DNA of 64,000 bases, taken from Melampsora larici-populina 98AG31. Its lineage: Eukaryota > Basidiomycota > Pucciniomycetes > Pucciniales > Melampsoraceae. The position numbers and the translations under genes are program-made. Positions 1-11,138 of this stretch are shown here, in pieces. The notes beneath the pieces were generated by a model that was given only the letters and a program-made list of their open reading frames with translations, searched no databases and was not told the DNA's origin. The stretch spans positions 391,196-455,195 of the forward strand of contig NW_006768770.1 of NCBI RefSeq assembly GCF_000204055.1, given 5' to 3'. How positions within the stretch are numbered: the stretch's first letter is position 1; each line of letters opens with the position of its first letter.

Positions 1-2402
1 CAAAAATTCATAGGCACACAAGACTCAATCATCATAGACCAAGCACGACCAGTGATAGTCTGCATACCCCTCTCAGATACACCATTTTGCTCTGGAGTAT
101 AAGCCGCAGTTAGATGTAAGACAATACCCATCTCATCACAATAATCCTGCATGATCGTGTTTACAAATTCAGATCCTTGATCCATAGTAAACTGAATAAC
201 CTTGCATCCCGTTTGTCGCTCAACCAAGGTGATGTATTTGACGAAAATGGTGAAAACAGACTCTTTAGTCTTATTGCATAGAGGAAAGATATGACGAAAC
301 AAGGAAAAGTCATCCGTAAACAAAATATAGTAAAGTTCATTATGTAAACCAGCAATACGATTAATACCACTGAGGTCAACATGTACATTCTGAAGAAATA
401 AGGAAGCACGTGGTCGAGTGCCGGAGAATGGAAGCTTCTTGGCATTGGATTGAATACATGTAGGACAGGGAGTTACTGATGAAGACGTAGTACATAACCC
501 TTCTAAGCTTCCTTTCTTGACCATCTCGACTAAGTACTTGTGATTTACATGGCCTAAACGTTGGTGTTGCAGGTGACATGAGTACGAATGTTGACCGGAT
601 GGTTGAGTGGATAGAACAGAACTCACAGGTTCGAGAGCTATGAACATGAGATTTCCGGTAAAAGCCCCATTAAACAAGGCACATTGACCCATGACTAAAC
701 TGAAGCAGTCGGGGTCCGAAGAGTTGATCAAGGTGACCACTCCCTTCTTTAATAAAGCACCACCAGCTATGAGATTTCTACTTAATTCAGGTACGTATAA
801 GCAGTCGGCCAGAGTAAATACAGTTCCATCTCCGGCCTTGAGTTTTACCGAACCAGTAGAGTGAACTGCCAACGACGCGTCTCCACCAGCCAGTTTCAAG
901 CGTTTGTTGGAATCTTCAAGCGGCTTGATGGTCGAAGCATCGAACAGACTCAGGTCGTTAAACATGTGGTGCGAAGCACCGGTGTCATTCAACGCCCATA
1001 ACCCGTTGGAAGGGGTCACTGAAGAGGCAGTGAAATCAACTAGCTCCAAACCTTGAGCAGAGTGTTGTCCTTCTGCAGGTGGATACAAGTCATGAGTAAG
1101 ATTGAAAACGAAATCTGGTTGTACGGGATAGGTCGATTCAGGGACAGGGGTTTGTATGAAGCCGGCAGACACATCCACGACGTTGGTAATCACAGGAACA
1201 TGAGTGGCCTCAGCAGCAGGTTGAGATTTGACGGAGATGGGTTGAAAGTCTATGAGAAAGGTCATAGCGTGAGATGAAGAAATTGGTGGTCTGATGACCT
1301 TGACACCTCTAACAGCAGAACTAGAGGGCTCTACGTGACTTGACTGTTGGTGAAAGTTTCGTCGTTTGAACTTTTTCTTCTCATCTTGTTTCATCATCCA
1401 TTCGTCTCGTTTAGCAAAATTAACCGGTCGTTTGAAGCATTGATCCGGTTTGTGAGGGTTCTGAAAGGTATTGCCAACACAACGATCCTCAGTACATTTG
1501 ATTAAATTACTTGGATTTGCTTGATAGTTTGCAACATGATGAGTCGATTGAGTTTGAACTAGCGAAGTTGGAGTATACGACACTTCTTCTTCGACTCTAA
1601 GTAATTCATTCTTAACTTTTTCAAATGTAAGTGGTTGAACTATTCCGTAAATGACATTGATGTTAACCTCATAACCAGGCTTCAAGCTTCTAATGAGAGT
1701 TCGAGCTTGCTGGGTGTCAGACATGTCCCCACCAAATTTAAAGAATTCGCGAAGCAACGATGAAAACTTGTCGATATGTACCTTCAATGTATCAGATCTA
1801 GGTTGGGTCATATTTAATAGTGCAGTTTCAATGTTCTTCAACTTGGCCTCAGAAACGCTCGAATGATAATCTTTGAAGTGTTTCCATAATACATAGGGAT
1901 CATAAACAATAGCCATTTCCTTAGTAGTCGCATTTCTAACAGTCAATTTATCACACGCTCTTTCACCATTGATACCATCACATTTATTTAAAATCCAAGT
2001 GCTCAATAAGAATTTGATTTTATTATGTTTCTCATTGGAAAGCGAAGTGTCTACATAATCCTTCACATCCAAGTATGACTCATAACCCAGGGATTCGATG
2101 GATTCATGAATGACAAGGTTCCAGTGGTTGTAGTTCTCATCAGTTAAGTCGTTCTTAATGTTGAATTTACTTAATTAATTAGTAGTGCGTTGAATGAACA
2201 GTTGAAGTGGTGATAAGGATTCAATGTTGTTTTCAGACATGTTGATGGTGGAAGATTTAGAAGAAGTAGCAGGTAGAGAAGGTGATAGTAAAAGAGGCTT
2301 TAATCCAGAAGTACGTTTGACAGTTTTAGAAGATTTGTCGGAATCGTCAGAGGTAACGGATTCGGTGTCCGTAAGATTGATTGACTCGTCTTCAGATTGC
2401 AT
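1..2402 (-). pseudogene. Copia gag-pol polyprotein with one in-frame stop (partial)
   Basis: The frame starts with ATG at 2402 (MQSEDES...), meets TAA at 2177-2175, then stays open to base 1. After the stop comes a copia-type gag region (motif YNHWNLVIHESI). A Cys/His cluster follows near 1490-1435, spaced C-x4-C-x8-H-x4-C, which is not the usual zinc knuckle. The aspartic protease motif DTGASHHMF lies near 995-960 and the pre-integrase motif LQHQRLGHVN near 560-540. The integrase core carries its D, D and E residues in HVDLSG, MDQGSEF and NGVSERG. The single stop could be a recent nonsense mutation (CAA to TAA is possible), a read-through point, or the gag could start downstream. RT and RNase H are not in the window. 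Confidence 0.85.
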
Positions 2403-2453
2403 AAAGGTTTAAAACAGTCGGATCGATAATTGAGAGTCGATAAATATCGAAAC

Positions 2454-2463
2454 TCCCGCTACC
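2454..2463 (-). other. Primer-binding site (initiator tRNA-Met type)
   Basis: The minus strand reads TGGTAGCGGG just after a CA dinucleotide. TGGTAGCG is complementary to the 3' end of fungal initiator tRNA-Met, the usual copia primer. It sits about 50 nt upstream of the gag ATG. Confidence 0.6.
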
Positions 2464-2935
2464 ATGAAATGATAGAGAGTTCAGTGAAGCAAAAAGCTTT
2501 TGCCGTTCGTAATAAAAACACCTGGGGAATCAGGCGCAGCGTAAGCACAACGGCAACAAGCCAGGTAGCTTCACAAGAGCTCCTAAAAACAGTAACACAC
2601 CTGGGGAATCAGGCGCAGCGTAAGCACAACGGCAACAAGCCAGGTAGCTTCACAAGAGCTCCTAAAAACAGTAACACACCTGTGCGCAGTGCAACAGGAT
2701 ACGGGCAAGTTCAGTAAAACGTAAAAAGAGCAAAAATAAAAAGTAAATAGTTTCTTCAATGGGGGAAGAAACTTCAGCACACAGCGGTCGTACTTAAGTA
2801 AAGATGTTCATTGCACACACAAATTGAAATTAATTAATATAAAGAGAAACACCGCAGGTCACATACGACCTATTCCCAAATAAGAAAGAAAAACCGCGCA
2901 CACTCTAACCAACACTAAATTCGTCAATCATAACA
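2464..2935 (-). repeat. Putative 5' LTR of the copia element
   Basis: On the minus strand the block starts TGTTATG at 2935 and ends TTTCA at 2464, directly next to the primer-binding site; TG...CA ends are the LTR hallmark. It contains the 79-bp tandem repeat at 2521-2682. The partner LTR is outside the window, so the boundaries are inferred from the TG/CA ends and the primer-binding site only. Confidence 0.5.
2521..2682. repeat. Two-copy 79-bp tandem repeat inside the copia LTR
   Basis: The unit beginning CCTGGGGAATCAGG at 2521 recurs at 2600 with no visible mismatch, and the first four bases of a third unit are at 2679. The identity suggests recent duplication. In LTRs such repeats commonly lie in the U3 enhancer region, but no function is shown here. 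Confidence 0.9.
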
Positions 2936-2948
2936 CTCTCTTTCATTA

Positions 2949-3764
2949 CACTACACCAAATGCAATCTTTACCGGGCGGTAAAGAAAACTACTGACATAG
3001 AAAAGTCCTGAGGCAACAGGAAGAGAGCTAAAAATCTGAAAAAATATGCACCTTGTTCCTAGATGTTGGGGCGTCATGATGAGTATTTTTTTGTGTTTTA
3101 CACACGGATATTGGTTAATGTACTAACAATAAAGGCTGAGAATCATCAAAAACCCACCTGTAACAATACCTGAAATTTGGCCCTTGATTTTGAAGACAGG
3201 ATTTTGGAATCTTCAAACATCAATAGCTTTTGCAGTTCTGAATCGAATCACTCGATTTAAAGTGCATTGAAAAGGTGAGCCTTCCCTTTACATTTTTCAT
3301 TGAGACATCACATCTGTAGCTGGTCTACAAAAGATCCTACAGAGCTATTCATGAAGAACTGTTTGAACATATGTAGAGCGTTTATATGGCTAGATAGCAC
3401 CTTAACACCTTTATGAAGTGTAAAGGAGAGTGGTTCAGCTTTTGAATGAACCAACAATCGAGTTATTTGGAGCAGAATTGCAAAAGTTATTGAAGTTTTC
3501 AGACAACAAAATATTGTCTTCATAATCATGACCCAAATTTCAGGCATTGTTACAGGTGGGTTGTTGATTATTTTCAGCCTTTATTGTTAGTACATTAACC
3601 AATATCTGTGTGTAAGATACAAAAAAATACTCATCATGACGCCCCAACATCTAGGAACAAGGTGCATATTTTTTCAGGTTTTTAGCTCTCTTCCGGTTAC
3701 CTCAGGATTTTTCTATGTCAGTAGTTTTCTTTACCGCCCGGTAAAGATTACATTTGGTGTAGTG
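2949..3764. mobile_element. CACTA-like foldback (palindromic) non-autonomous DNA element
   Basis: The two halves are inverted copies. The left end starts CACTACACCAAATG at 2949 and the right end is its complement, ending GGTGTAGTG at 3764. The similarity runs inward for about 350 bp on each side (to about 3300 and back from about 3412), leaving a loop of roughly 110 bp. The element is flanked by TTA at 2946-2948 and 3765-3767, a 3-bp target-site duplication. CACTA ends with a 3-bp duplication match the CMC/EnSpm superfamily. No coding capacity is visible. It separates the copia LTR from the broken 5' end of the gypsy element. Confidence 0.8.
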
Positions 3765-3979
3765 TTAACATCTTGCCACATATTCACCTATGTCTAAATC
3801 TTCAACTTGAAACGAACGGAAGTCCTTGATAATTGATATCTTGAGGCAATTGAATATAAATTTGAATACTCTAAAGCGTGGTATGACAAATACCAGGTAT
3901 CTCACGTGAAACCAATTCCCAAATGCCCAGCTTATCACCTGCCCCCGATCCCGACGCCATGGATTAATCAGCATATCGT

Positions 3980-4294
3980 TTGAATATAAGTGAAGATGAA
4001 TATCTCCATAGAGGTACTTCAGGAGCTTGCTATGCATGTGGTAAAACTGGTCATTACATAGGAGGTTGTCCAAAGAGGAAAAGAAGTAGAGGGTTTTATT
4101 CAGGTGGTTATGGTAATAGATATTCAAGTAGTTCGGGGGGGAGAAGTGGTCATGGTAGTGGTAGTAACTCAAGAATTGATGAATTCGAAACCCAACTCAA
4201 GGCGAAAATTGATGCGTTAGAAGCTCAGGTCAACAAAGGAAAAGAGGTGGAAGGAAGAGCGGATAATTCAAAAAATGGCGAAGCTCGAGATTGA
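3980..4294 (+). pseudogene. Gypsy gag C-terminal fragment (zinc knuckle)
   Basis: The fragment carries the CCHC knuckle CYACGKTGHYIGGC near its start, followed by a Gly/Ser/Arg-rich tail and a short charged helix. In the same frame an upstream TAA at 3965-3967 separates it from a stretch reading PDPDAMD, and further 5' gag-like residues (RWYDKYQ) fall in another frame near 3880. The N-terminal gag is therefore broken by at least one stop and one frameshift. It lies in frame 2, while pol is in frame 1. Confidence 0.8.
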
Positions 4295-4353
4295 TGGTTG
4301 TGCCACCCTCAAGCGTAGAAAATTAAGAAATAGAAGAAAATGTCATTGATAGT

Positions 4354-7300
4354 TTGGAAATGCATGATACCAGAATTATTGATAAAATTTACCTTTATGA
4401 CCCTGAAACTGCCACAACCAAAATTGCCCGTGCCTTAGTTGATAGTGGAGCCACTCATGAGGCAGTAAGCAGAAGATATTTAGCCGAGACATCTTTCAGA
4501 ACATCTGAACTTCCTCAAAAGAGATGTGTTACTGGATTCAGCGGTCACAAGTCGGTAGTAACACATACCGGTGACTATTGTGTGAACAACAAGAAAGAAG
4601 AGACAACTTTTATTGTCACGGATCTAAGAGACAAATATGATGTCATTTCAGGAATGTCTTGGATCCGACAGAACCACAAGCTAATTGACTGGGAGCTATC
4701 TAAGTTGAAGACTGAAGAAATGACCGAAATTGCAACTGTGAACACAGTTTTGTCCTTACCGACTCCATCCTTGAAGGACCACGTACTGAGGCCTGAGGGG
4801 AACGCTAGGTTTAGTGACGAGGGGGTAGAGTCTAGTAATAGCTCACACATACCCCCGCAATGTGAGTTCAATTTTAAAAACATTATAAAAGAGAATGAAA
4901 AGATTTGTGATCAGGATCCTCTCTTGAATTTCAGAACAGATGATACGATTACAGCACACTCACTCGATGATCCGACAAAAACCTCAACGGACCACGACCT
5001 GAGGCCTAAGAGGGAAGCTAGGAACATCGAGAAGGGGGTAGAGTCTATGAAAAACTCACAAATACCCCCGCAGAGTGAGTCCAACACTGTTTTTCAACCA
5101 TCACGTCTTGGAAACATTGGCAAGCATCTCTCTCCTTGTGTAAGGTATGGAATAGCAGGAACCCAACGAACCTTTCCAAACTCAGTCAAGTGTCAACCTA
5201 CCAAATCAATAATCGACGCAGCAACAACTTCATGGAATGTGTCAACAAGATTAGCAGTTGAAGCCTCAAAAGGCAAGTCTGAGAAGACTGCAGCTGAATT
5301 GGTGCCTGATTGTTATCACGAGTACCTTGGTATGTTTGAAAAAGCGAACTCCAATGTTTTACCGCCGCATCGCCCATACGACTTTTGAGTGGACTTGGTT
5401 CCAGGAGCAACTCCACAGGCTGGACGCATTATACCTCTATCACCAAAGGAAACTGAAGTTCTGAACGAAATGTTAGATAAAGGCTTGGCCAATGGAACTC
5501 TGCGGCGAACAACGTCACCTTGGGAAGCCCCTGTCTTGTTCACGGGAAAAAAGGACGGTAATCTACGACCTTGCTTTGATTATCGTAAATTAAATGCTTT
5601 AACGGTAAAAAATAAGTACCCTCTCCCATTAACCATGGAGCTGGTGGACAGTTTACTCAATGCTGATGAATTCACAAGTCTTGATATGAGGAATGGCTAT
5701 AATAACCTAAGAGTGAGGGAAGGAGACAAGGCAAAACTAGCGTTTACGTGCAAGTCAGGCCAGTTCGAACCTTTAACAATGCCTTTTGGCCCCACTGGAG
5801 CTCCTGGATTTTTTCAGTTCTTCATCCAAGATATCTTGAAAGCGCACATTGGAATTGATGTTGCAGCCTACCAGGACGACATTTTGATATACACAAAACC
5901 AGGAGTCGACCACAAGAAGGTTGTGAAGGAAGTGTTGAACATACTCAGAGAACAAAACCTGTGGCTAAAGCCGGAGAAATGTCGATTTTCACAAAAAGAA
6001 GTTTCATATTTAGGACTCATTATATCCCGAAATCAGATCAAGATGGACCAAACGAAAGTTAAGGGGGTGAAAGAATGGCCAGCACCAAAGAATCTCTCAG
6101 AGGTGCTGACATTCTCAGGCTTTTCAAATTTCTATCGACGCTTCATACATCACTTCTCAAAAATAGCCCGCCCACTTCATGAACTCTCAAAAGACAATGT
6201 AAAATTTGAGTGGACCAAGGAGTGCAACGATGCGTTCAAGAGCCTAAAAGAATCTTTCACGACAGCGCCAATACTGACAATTGCGAACCCTTATAAGCCA
6301 TTTGTCTTGGAATGCGATTGCTCAGACTTTGCTCTAGGAGCAGTCTTGTCGCAAGTATCTGAAGAGGACAACGAACTTCATCCAGTGGCCTTTCTATCAC
6401 GTTCACTGATCAAAGCCGAAAGAAACTATGAAGTTTTCAATAAAGAACTACTAGCGGTCATATCATCATTCAAAGAATGGAGACATTACCTTGAAGGTAA
6501 TCCAAACAGATTGAATGTCATCGTATACACAGATCATAAGAATCTGGAATCCTTGATGACGACCAAGGAATTAACTCAACGCCAGGCACGTTGGGCCGAA
6601 ATCCTTGGAAGCTTCGACTTCGAAATCCACTTTTGACCGGGAAAACAGTTGACCAAGCCAGATGCGTTATCGAGACGACCGGACCTGAAGCCTGATGCTG
6701 GTGATAAATTATCCTTTGGTCGTCTTCTGAAGCCCGAAAATTTACCGCAGGACACCTTCATTGATAGCTTAGACTTTATAGAAGATTGGATCCTGGATGA
6801 TATTTGGACTGATTATGAAGTAAATGCGTTGGAAACCTCAGTTGGAATGTGGACTGATGAGGAAATCATTACAGAAATCAGAAGAGTGTTGGTAGAAGAC
6901 AACAAAATCAAAGAATTAATGCAGATATGTCGAGAGGCACCTAAGTCAAAATTGGTGACTAACTTTTCAATAGCTGACGAGGTTTTATATTACAAAAACA
7001 AAGTTGTAGTACCAGACAACAACAACATCAAGCTCCGAATTCTCGAATCACGTCACGACAGCAGGCTAGCAGGTCACCCGGGCAGAATGAGGACCCTAAT
7101 GCTGGTAAAAAGACAATTCCATTGGAATTTAATGAAGACATACATCAACAAGTACGTTGATGGATGTCAGTCATGCCAACAAGTGAAATCAAGAACTAGT
7201 CGGCCATATGGCAGTCTTCAACCGTTACCAATTCCGCAAGGCCCGTGGTTGGATATATGTTATGATATGATAACGGACCTTCCAGATTCCGAAGGACACG

Positions 7301-8334
7301 ACAGCATTCTGACAGTTGTTGATAGGTTCAGCAAAATGGCTCATTTTGTTCCTTTTCGAAAGGACATGAACTCCGAGGATTTAGCTAAGTTGATGCTACA
7401 CAACGTTTGGAAATTCCATGGAACTCCTAGAACTATCACATCTGATAGAGGGAACATATTTATCTCAAGGCTGACAAAAGAGATGAATAGGTTGTTAGGA
7501 ATCAAAACCCAGTCATCGACAGCGTACCATCCGCAGACCGACGGACAATTGGAGATCACAAATAAATCAGTCGAACAATATATACGACACTTTGTATTGT
7601 ATAAGCAAGATGATTGGAAGGATTTACTGCCTTTAGCAGAATTCTCTTACAATAACAACTTTCATGTCTCCATCGGAATGTCACCATTTAAGGCTAACTA
7701 CGGCTTTGATGTGAGTTTGACAGGAACTCCAAGCGGCGAACAATGCTTACCGGCTAATGAAGAGCGAATCAAAGTGATTAAAGAAGTTCAAGATGAATTA
7801 AGAATAGTGATGGGGGATGCTCAGACATCGATGAAGGAGCAGTTTGATAGAAAAGTGCAAGAAACTCCAGTGTGGGAAAAAGGGGAGGAAGTGTGGCTTA
7901 ACAGTAGACACATAAGTACTACTAGACCTACCGCTAAGTTCTCTCATTGATGGCTAGGACCTTATAAGATTATCAACAGAATTTCTACTAACGCATACAA
8001 ATTACTGCTGCCTAAAGAAATGAAAGAAATCCATCCGGTGTTCCACGTCAACCTTCTCAGAAAGTTCAACAAGAGTGAAATCACAGGTCAAACCATCAAG
8101 GAATTACCTCCAATAAATTTAGAAGGTCACAATGAATATGAAGTAGAAGAAATCTTAAATAAACGAAAATTAAGGAAGAGAATTGAATACTTAGTTAGCT
8201 GGAAAGGCTACGGACCAAATCATGATTCATGGGAACCAGAAGAAAACTTATTTAATGCAAAAGAGTTGGTAAATGAATTCAATAGCAAATATCCTCAAGC
8301 TGAAAGAAAGTACTTCAGGACACGGAGAAGATGA
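4354..8334 (+). pseudogene. Gypsy pol: protease, RT, RNase H, integrase, chromodomain; three TGA stops
   Basis: One frame carries protease (VDSGATHEAVS, about 4438-4470), RT (YQDD at about 5870 instead of the common YLDD), RNase H (DCSDFALGAVL; YTDHKNLESL) and the integrase zinc and core domains (SDRGNIFIS; HPQTDGQLEI). The C-terminal chromodomain reads YLVSWKGYGPNHDSWEPE (about 8190-8245). TGA stops lie at 5386-5388, 6634-6636 and 7948-7950. The second and third sit where the family normally has arginine (before PGK...DALSR, and in H-R-WLGP), consistent with CGA-to-TGA change. The copy cannot make full-length Pol unless all three stops are read through. Confidence 0.9.
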
Positions 8335-8400
8335 AAGAGAGGGTGAGCTTTTTTCCCACTGGGTTTTTAATGCCAACCCGTGGAAAGATACCTCATTCGT

Positions 8401-8432
8401 CAAAAGGGGGTGGAGGTATAGAGGGGGAATGG
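8401..8432 (+). other. Polypurine tract before the gypsy 3' LTR
   Basis: The run AAAAGGGGGTGGAGG continues into GAGGGGGAA just after the chromodomain stop, directly before TGTTATGG. This is the expected plus-strand primer position. The LTR itself (from 8433) is not clearly bounded on its right side. Confidence 0.6.
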
Positions 8433-8759
8433 TGTTATGGTCTAACTAATAGCATATGCTTATACACATACTTGTACCATGTAGCTATTAGAGAGTGCTT
8501 GTCCGCTCAGAGCTTTTACTCCTTACATTGCAATCTAGTCATACTAGCAACAAGCCCTTCATAGCTCTATCCTTTCCTCTGGTCCTAACACAGGATTTGA
8601 TCAATTCATTAGCAAATAGGCTCATCCTGACCCTCAGCCTTCAGTCTTACATTTTTGGCTCCCACATCCTCTTTTCAGCCTGATTATGGTGAGTTTGACT
8701 CTTTCTAAAAAACTTTGAACCCAAAGAAATCTCAACCAGCCATCTCTTTTTCTTCCACA

Positions 8760-9640
8760 TCAACAATCAAACACAAAAAAGGTGGTTCTCGACTCTTTCT
8801 CTCTGATCAAAATGTGTGCTTTCAATATGTAACTATCAAGATTGAATACAATATGCTTGGCTATCAATTCAGTTGATTCAGGTTCATTGCCTACTACTCT
8901 TTTGAGGTGCATGCTGAACATGCTGAGAGGCACCTGAATCATTTGAGGATTGTCCAGCGCAATGTTTGGAATGGAATGCCAGGAGAATGACCCAGATTTG
9001 CATAGTGGTAAGCGCTTGTGCAAGATGACATGAGCTGCTTGTTTTTGTATCTGCTTGCCATGACTTTTTCTAACTTCAAGACCAGTCTGAACCCCTTTTT
9101 GTTGGCAGAGAGCTGTCTGAGCCACCTCATTTGAAGCCTGCAGGCTCAAAGCCCAAGGGTTGATCAATTTCAATTCAATTCTTTGGTTGTTGGATCCTCA
9201 TAGATCAGCAAGCTCTTTCAGTTTATGATCTGAAGTTGGAGTCATTTTACTATCGTAATAATCAGCTGCTTCTTCAATAGCATCATTCCATCTCTCCCAC
9301 CCTTTATTGATACCTTTGAGCCTCTCTTTAGATTTGGTGACTGGATTCATTCAAGTATTTATGGAAGAATGTTCCAGTTGCATTTCCTCTTCATAGATCT
9401 TGTCCATTGACTCATTTTAATGAAATGATCCTTCTTTGAGGTTTGGGAAAACTTTAACCTCAGTGTGAGGGCTAGATGGTAATATTGGAGTGAGATTGGT
9501 TGGTGCAAAATCATTTGATTGTTTTTCCGCTGGTCTGCGTATGAAATCTGAAAACTCTTGAATAACTGGAATTGAATGTTGACTTTGGCATGGGCCTTCA
9601 TAATTTTGGCTGAGGGGGGCATTGAGTCAATATAATAAAA
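8760..9640 (-). pseudogene. Decayed coding sequence of unknown family
   Basis: A single minus-strand frame reads from about 9620 down to 8760, broken only by TAA at 9419-9417, TGA at 9353-9351 and TGA at 9200-9198. The longest intact piece (9173-8760) contains NPWALSLQASNEVAQTALCQ and VVGNEPESTELIAKHIVFNL; upstream pieces read ERLKGINKGWERWNDAIEEA and FSDFIRRPAEKQSNDF. The composition looks protein-coding and all three stops can be explained by C-to-T changes (CAA or CGA). I do not recognise the family; a transposon-borne or lineage-specific gene is most likely given its position next to the gypsy element. Confidence 0.5.
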
Positions 9641-9869
9641 TGAACATTGAAGTTGACAAGAAGAAAGATTCATAGCGATAAGAACACCAAGTTTTGAGAT
9701 TTGGCCCCGGTGTCAAATTTCAATATTCGGGGCACAACCCCGTTCTACATTTCCTTATTTGCAGCGATGAAGCATCTCCAAGCACATAAATATCGATATT
9801 CCAGATTGACGATACGAACTTCTTCAATAAGATAAGATCGATCGCGTTCCGAGAATCAGAAATCAAGAG

Positions 9870-11138
9870 ATGTCGAATCGTAAACTTGGTAAACCACTTT
9901 CCAACTTCAAATACTTCATCCTCCTTTAAACTACATTTTTAAATAATCAAAAGTCTGTCATTCATATCTTTTTTCGCAACAATTCATCAGATTCGGAAAC
10001 TAATAAACTATTTTTTTGATTTGTTTTTCTGTTCATTTTGATTCTTGTTTAATAAAGTATTTGTGACTGGTAATAAGAATAAATTAAGAGAAGTCCAAAA
10101 AATCTTAAGTGATGAAAATCTAACTAGTTCTAAAATCGAAGTCACTTCCATGGATTTAGATGGTATATTTACAAATCATCAGTCATTAACTCATCATTCA
10201 AAGGGTTACCTGCCTAAGATCGTTTCTTTGTTTCTTTCGTAGTTCCTGAAGTGCAAGGTTCAACCCAAGATGTAGCAAGAGAAAAAGTCAAAGCAGCAGC
10301 TTTAGCCGTCAATGGACCATGTATGACCGAGGTTAGTCATCCTCTATGTGATTCTCTATCACTCATGAAGCTTGTTTTTTCGCTAACTTGAGTTCCATCG
10401 GAAAGGATACAGCACTTTGTTTTAAAGCAATGGGAGGTTTACCAGGTTTGTATTTTCATTTTTTTGAACCTTTAGGTGTGATATTGATAAAGAGTTACGA
10501 AATTTTGATGGATCTCTTTTAGGGCCTTACATCAAATGTCAGTAGATTCATCATTCTTGAAAAATATCACCTTCTGATGGTAGATCACTTCTTGACTATC
10601 AGGGTTCCTCAAATCATTGGGATTGGAAGGTGAATAATCTTTGGCTTCCTTTTCAATCATTCATGAGTCTATTGAGATTTTGTTTACGACCTGAAAGCCT
10701 GATTGTTTATTCAAACTTTCTGACCCCGATATGAATATGATCAATACAATCACAAATCAAATCAAAACTTACATTCGTAGGGTTAAACAAAATGCTCTCA
10801 GGATTCGAAAATAAAGAAGCCACAGCAATTTGTACATTTGCATATTGTGAAGGACCAGGAAAAGAAGTGATCTTATTTGAAGGTATAACAGAAGGTCAAA
10901 TTGTTTTACCTAGAGGTCCGACTGATTTCGGATGGGATCCGATCTTTGAAGTCAAAGGCACAGGTCTAACGTTAGATATCTCTTCATCATTCTTTCATAT
11001 CGTTTATTAACTAATTCTAATCAACCTTCATTCTTCAATTATGTAAAATCTAGTTATGCAGAGATGGGGGGAGATCAGAAGAATACTCTGTCTCATCGCT
11101 CTAAAGCTTTACAAAAGCTCTCTCAACATTTCGCATGA
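9870..11138 (+). CDS. HAM1: Inosine triphosphate pyrophosphatase (ITPase), HAM1 family
   Basis: Hydrolyses ITP, dITP and XTP to monophosphates, keeping deaminated purines out of nucleic acids; a cytosolic and nuclear housecleaning enzyme. Eight exons were placed by frame and conservation: 9870-9888, 10058-10162, 10243-10331, 10406-10445, 10523-10537, 10603-10629, 10781-10970 and 11054-11138. They give a protein of about 190 residues, the family's usual size. Diagnostic motifs are [10 protein letters not shown] near the N-terminus (substrate loop), GLPGPYIKWFL across three exons, FGWDPIF and SHRSKAL near the C-terminus. The ATG at 9870 (MSNRKL, then VFVTGN) is chosen because its 19-nt exon splices in frame; the frame before 10058 has no good ATG. 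Exons 5 and 6 are only 15 and 27 nt. Confidence 0.93.

Larger units (their letters stand above)
1..2935 (-). mobile_element. Ty1/copia LTR retrotransposon, 5' part (runs off left edge)
   Basis: On the minus strand, in order, there is a putative 5' LTR (2935-2464), a primer-binding site matching an initiator-tRNA 3' end (2463-2454), and one long reading frame carrying gag, protease, the pre-integrase domain and the integrase core. That order (protease, integrase, then presumably RT beyond the window) is diagnostic of Ty1/copia rather than Ty3/gypsy. RT, RNase H and the 3' LTR lie outside the window. The frame is open from position 2174 to base 1, with one TAA near the start of gag, so the copy is young or nearly intact. 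Confidence 0.9.
3768..8690 (+). mobile_element. Ty3/gypsy chromovirus, 5'-truncated and inactivated
   Basis: Gag zinc knuckle, aspartic protease, RT, RNase H, integrase and a C-terminal chromodomain occur in that order, which places it in the chromovirus branch of Ty3/gypsy. The 5' LTR and most of gag are missing; the sequence starts abruptly next to the CACTA-like element. Pol stays in one frame from 4354 to 8334 but is cut by three TGA codons. A polypurine tract at 8401-8429 is followed by TGTTATGG (8433), the likely start of the 3' LTR; its end could not be defined, so the right boundary given is approximate. Confidence 0.9.

Noticed and set aside
10045..10057. Alternative start of HAM1 at 10045
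   Set aside because: This would start at TTG; a spliced 19-nt first exon with ATG at 9870 gives the conserved N-terminus and uses good splice sites.
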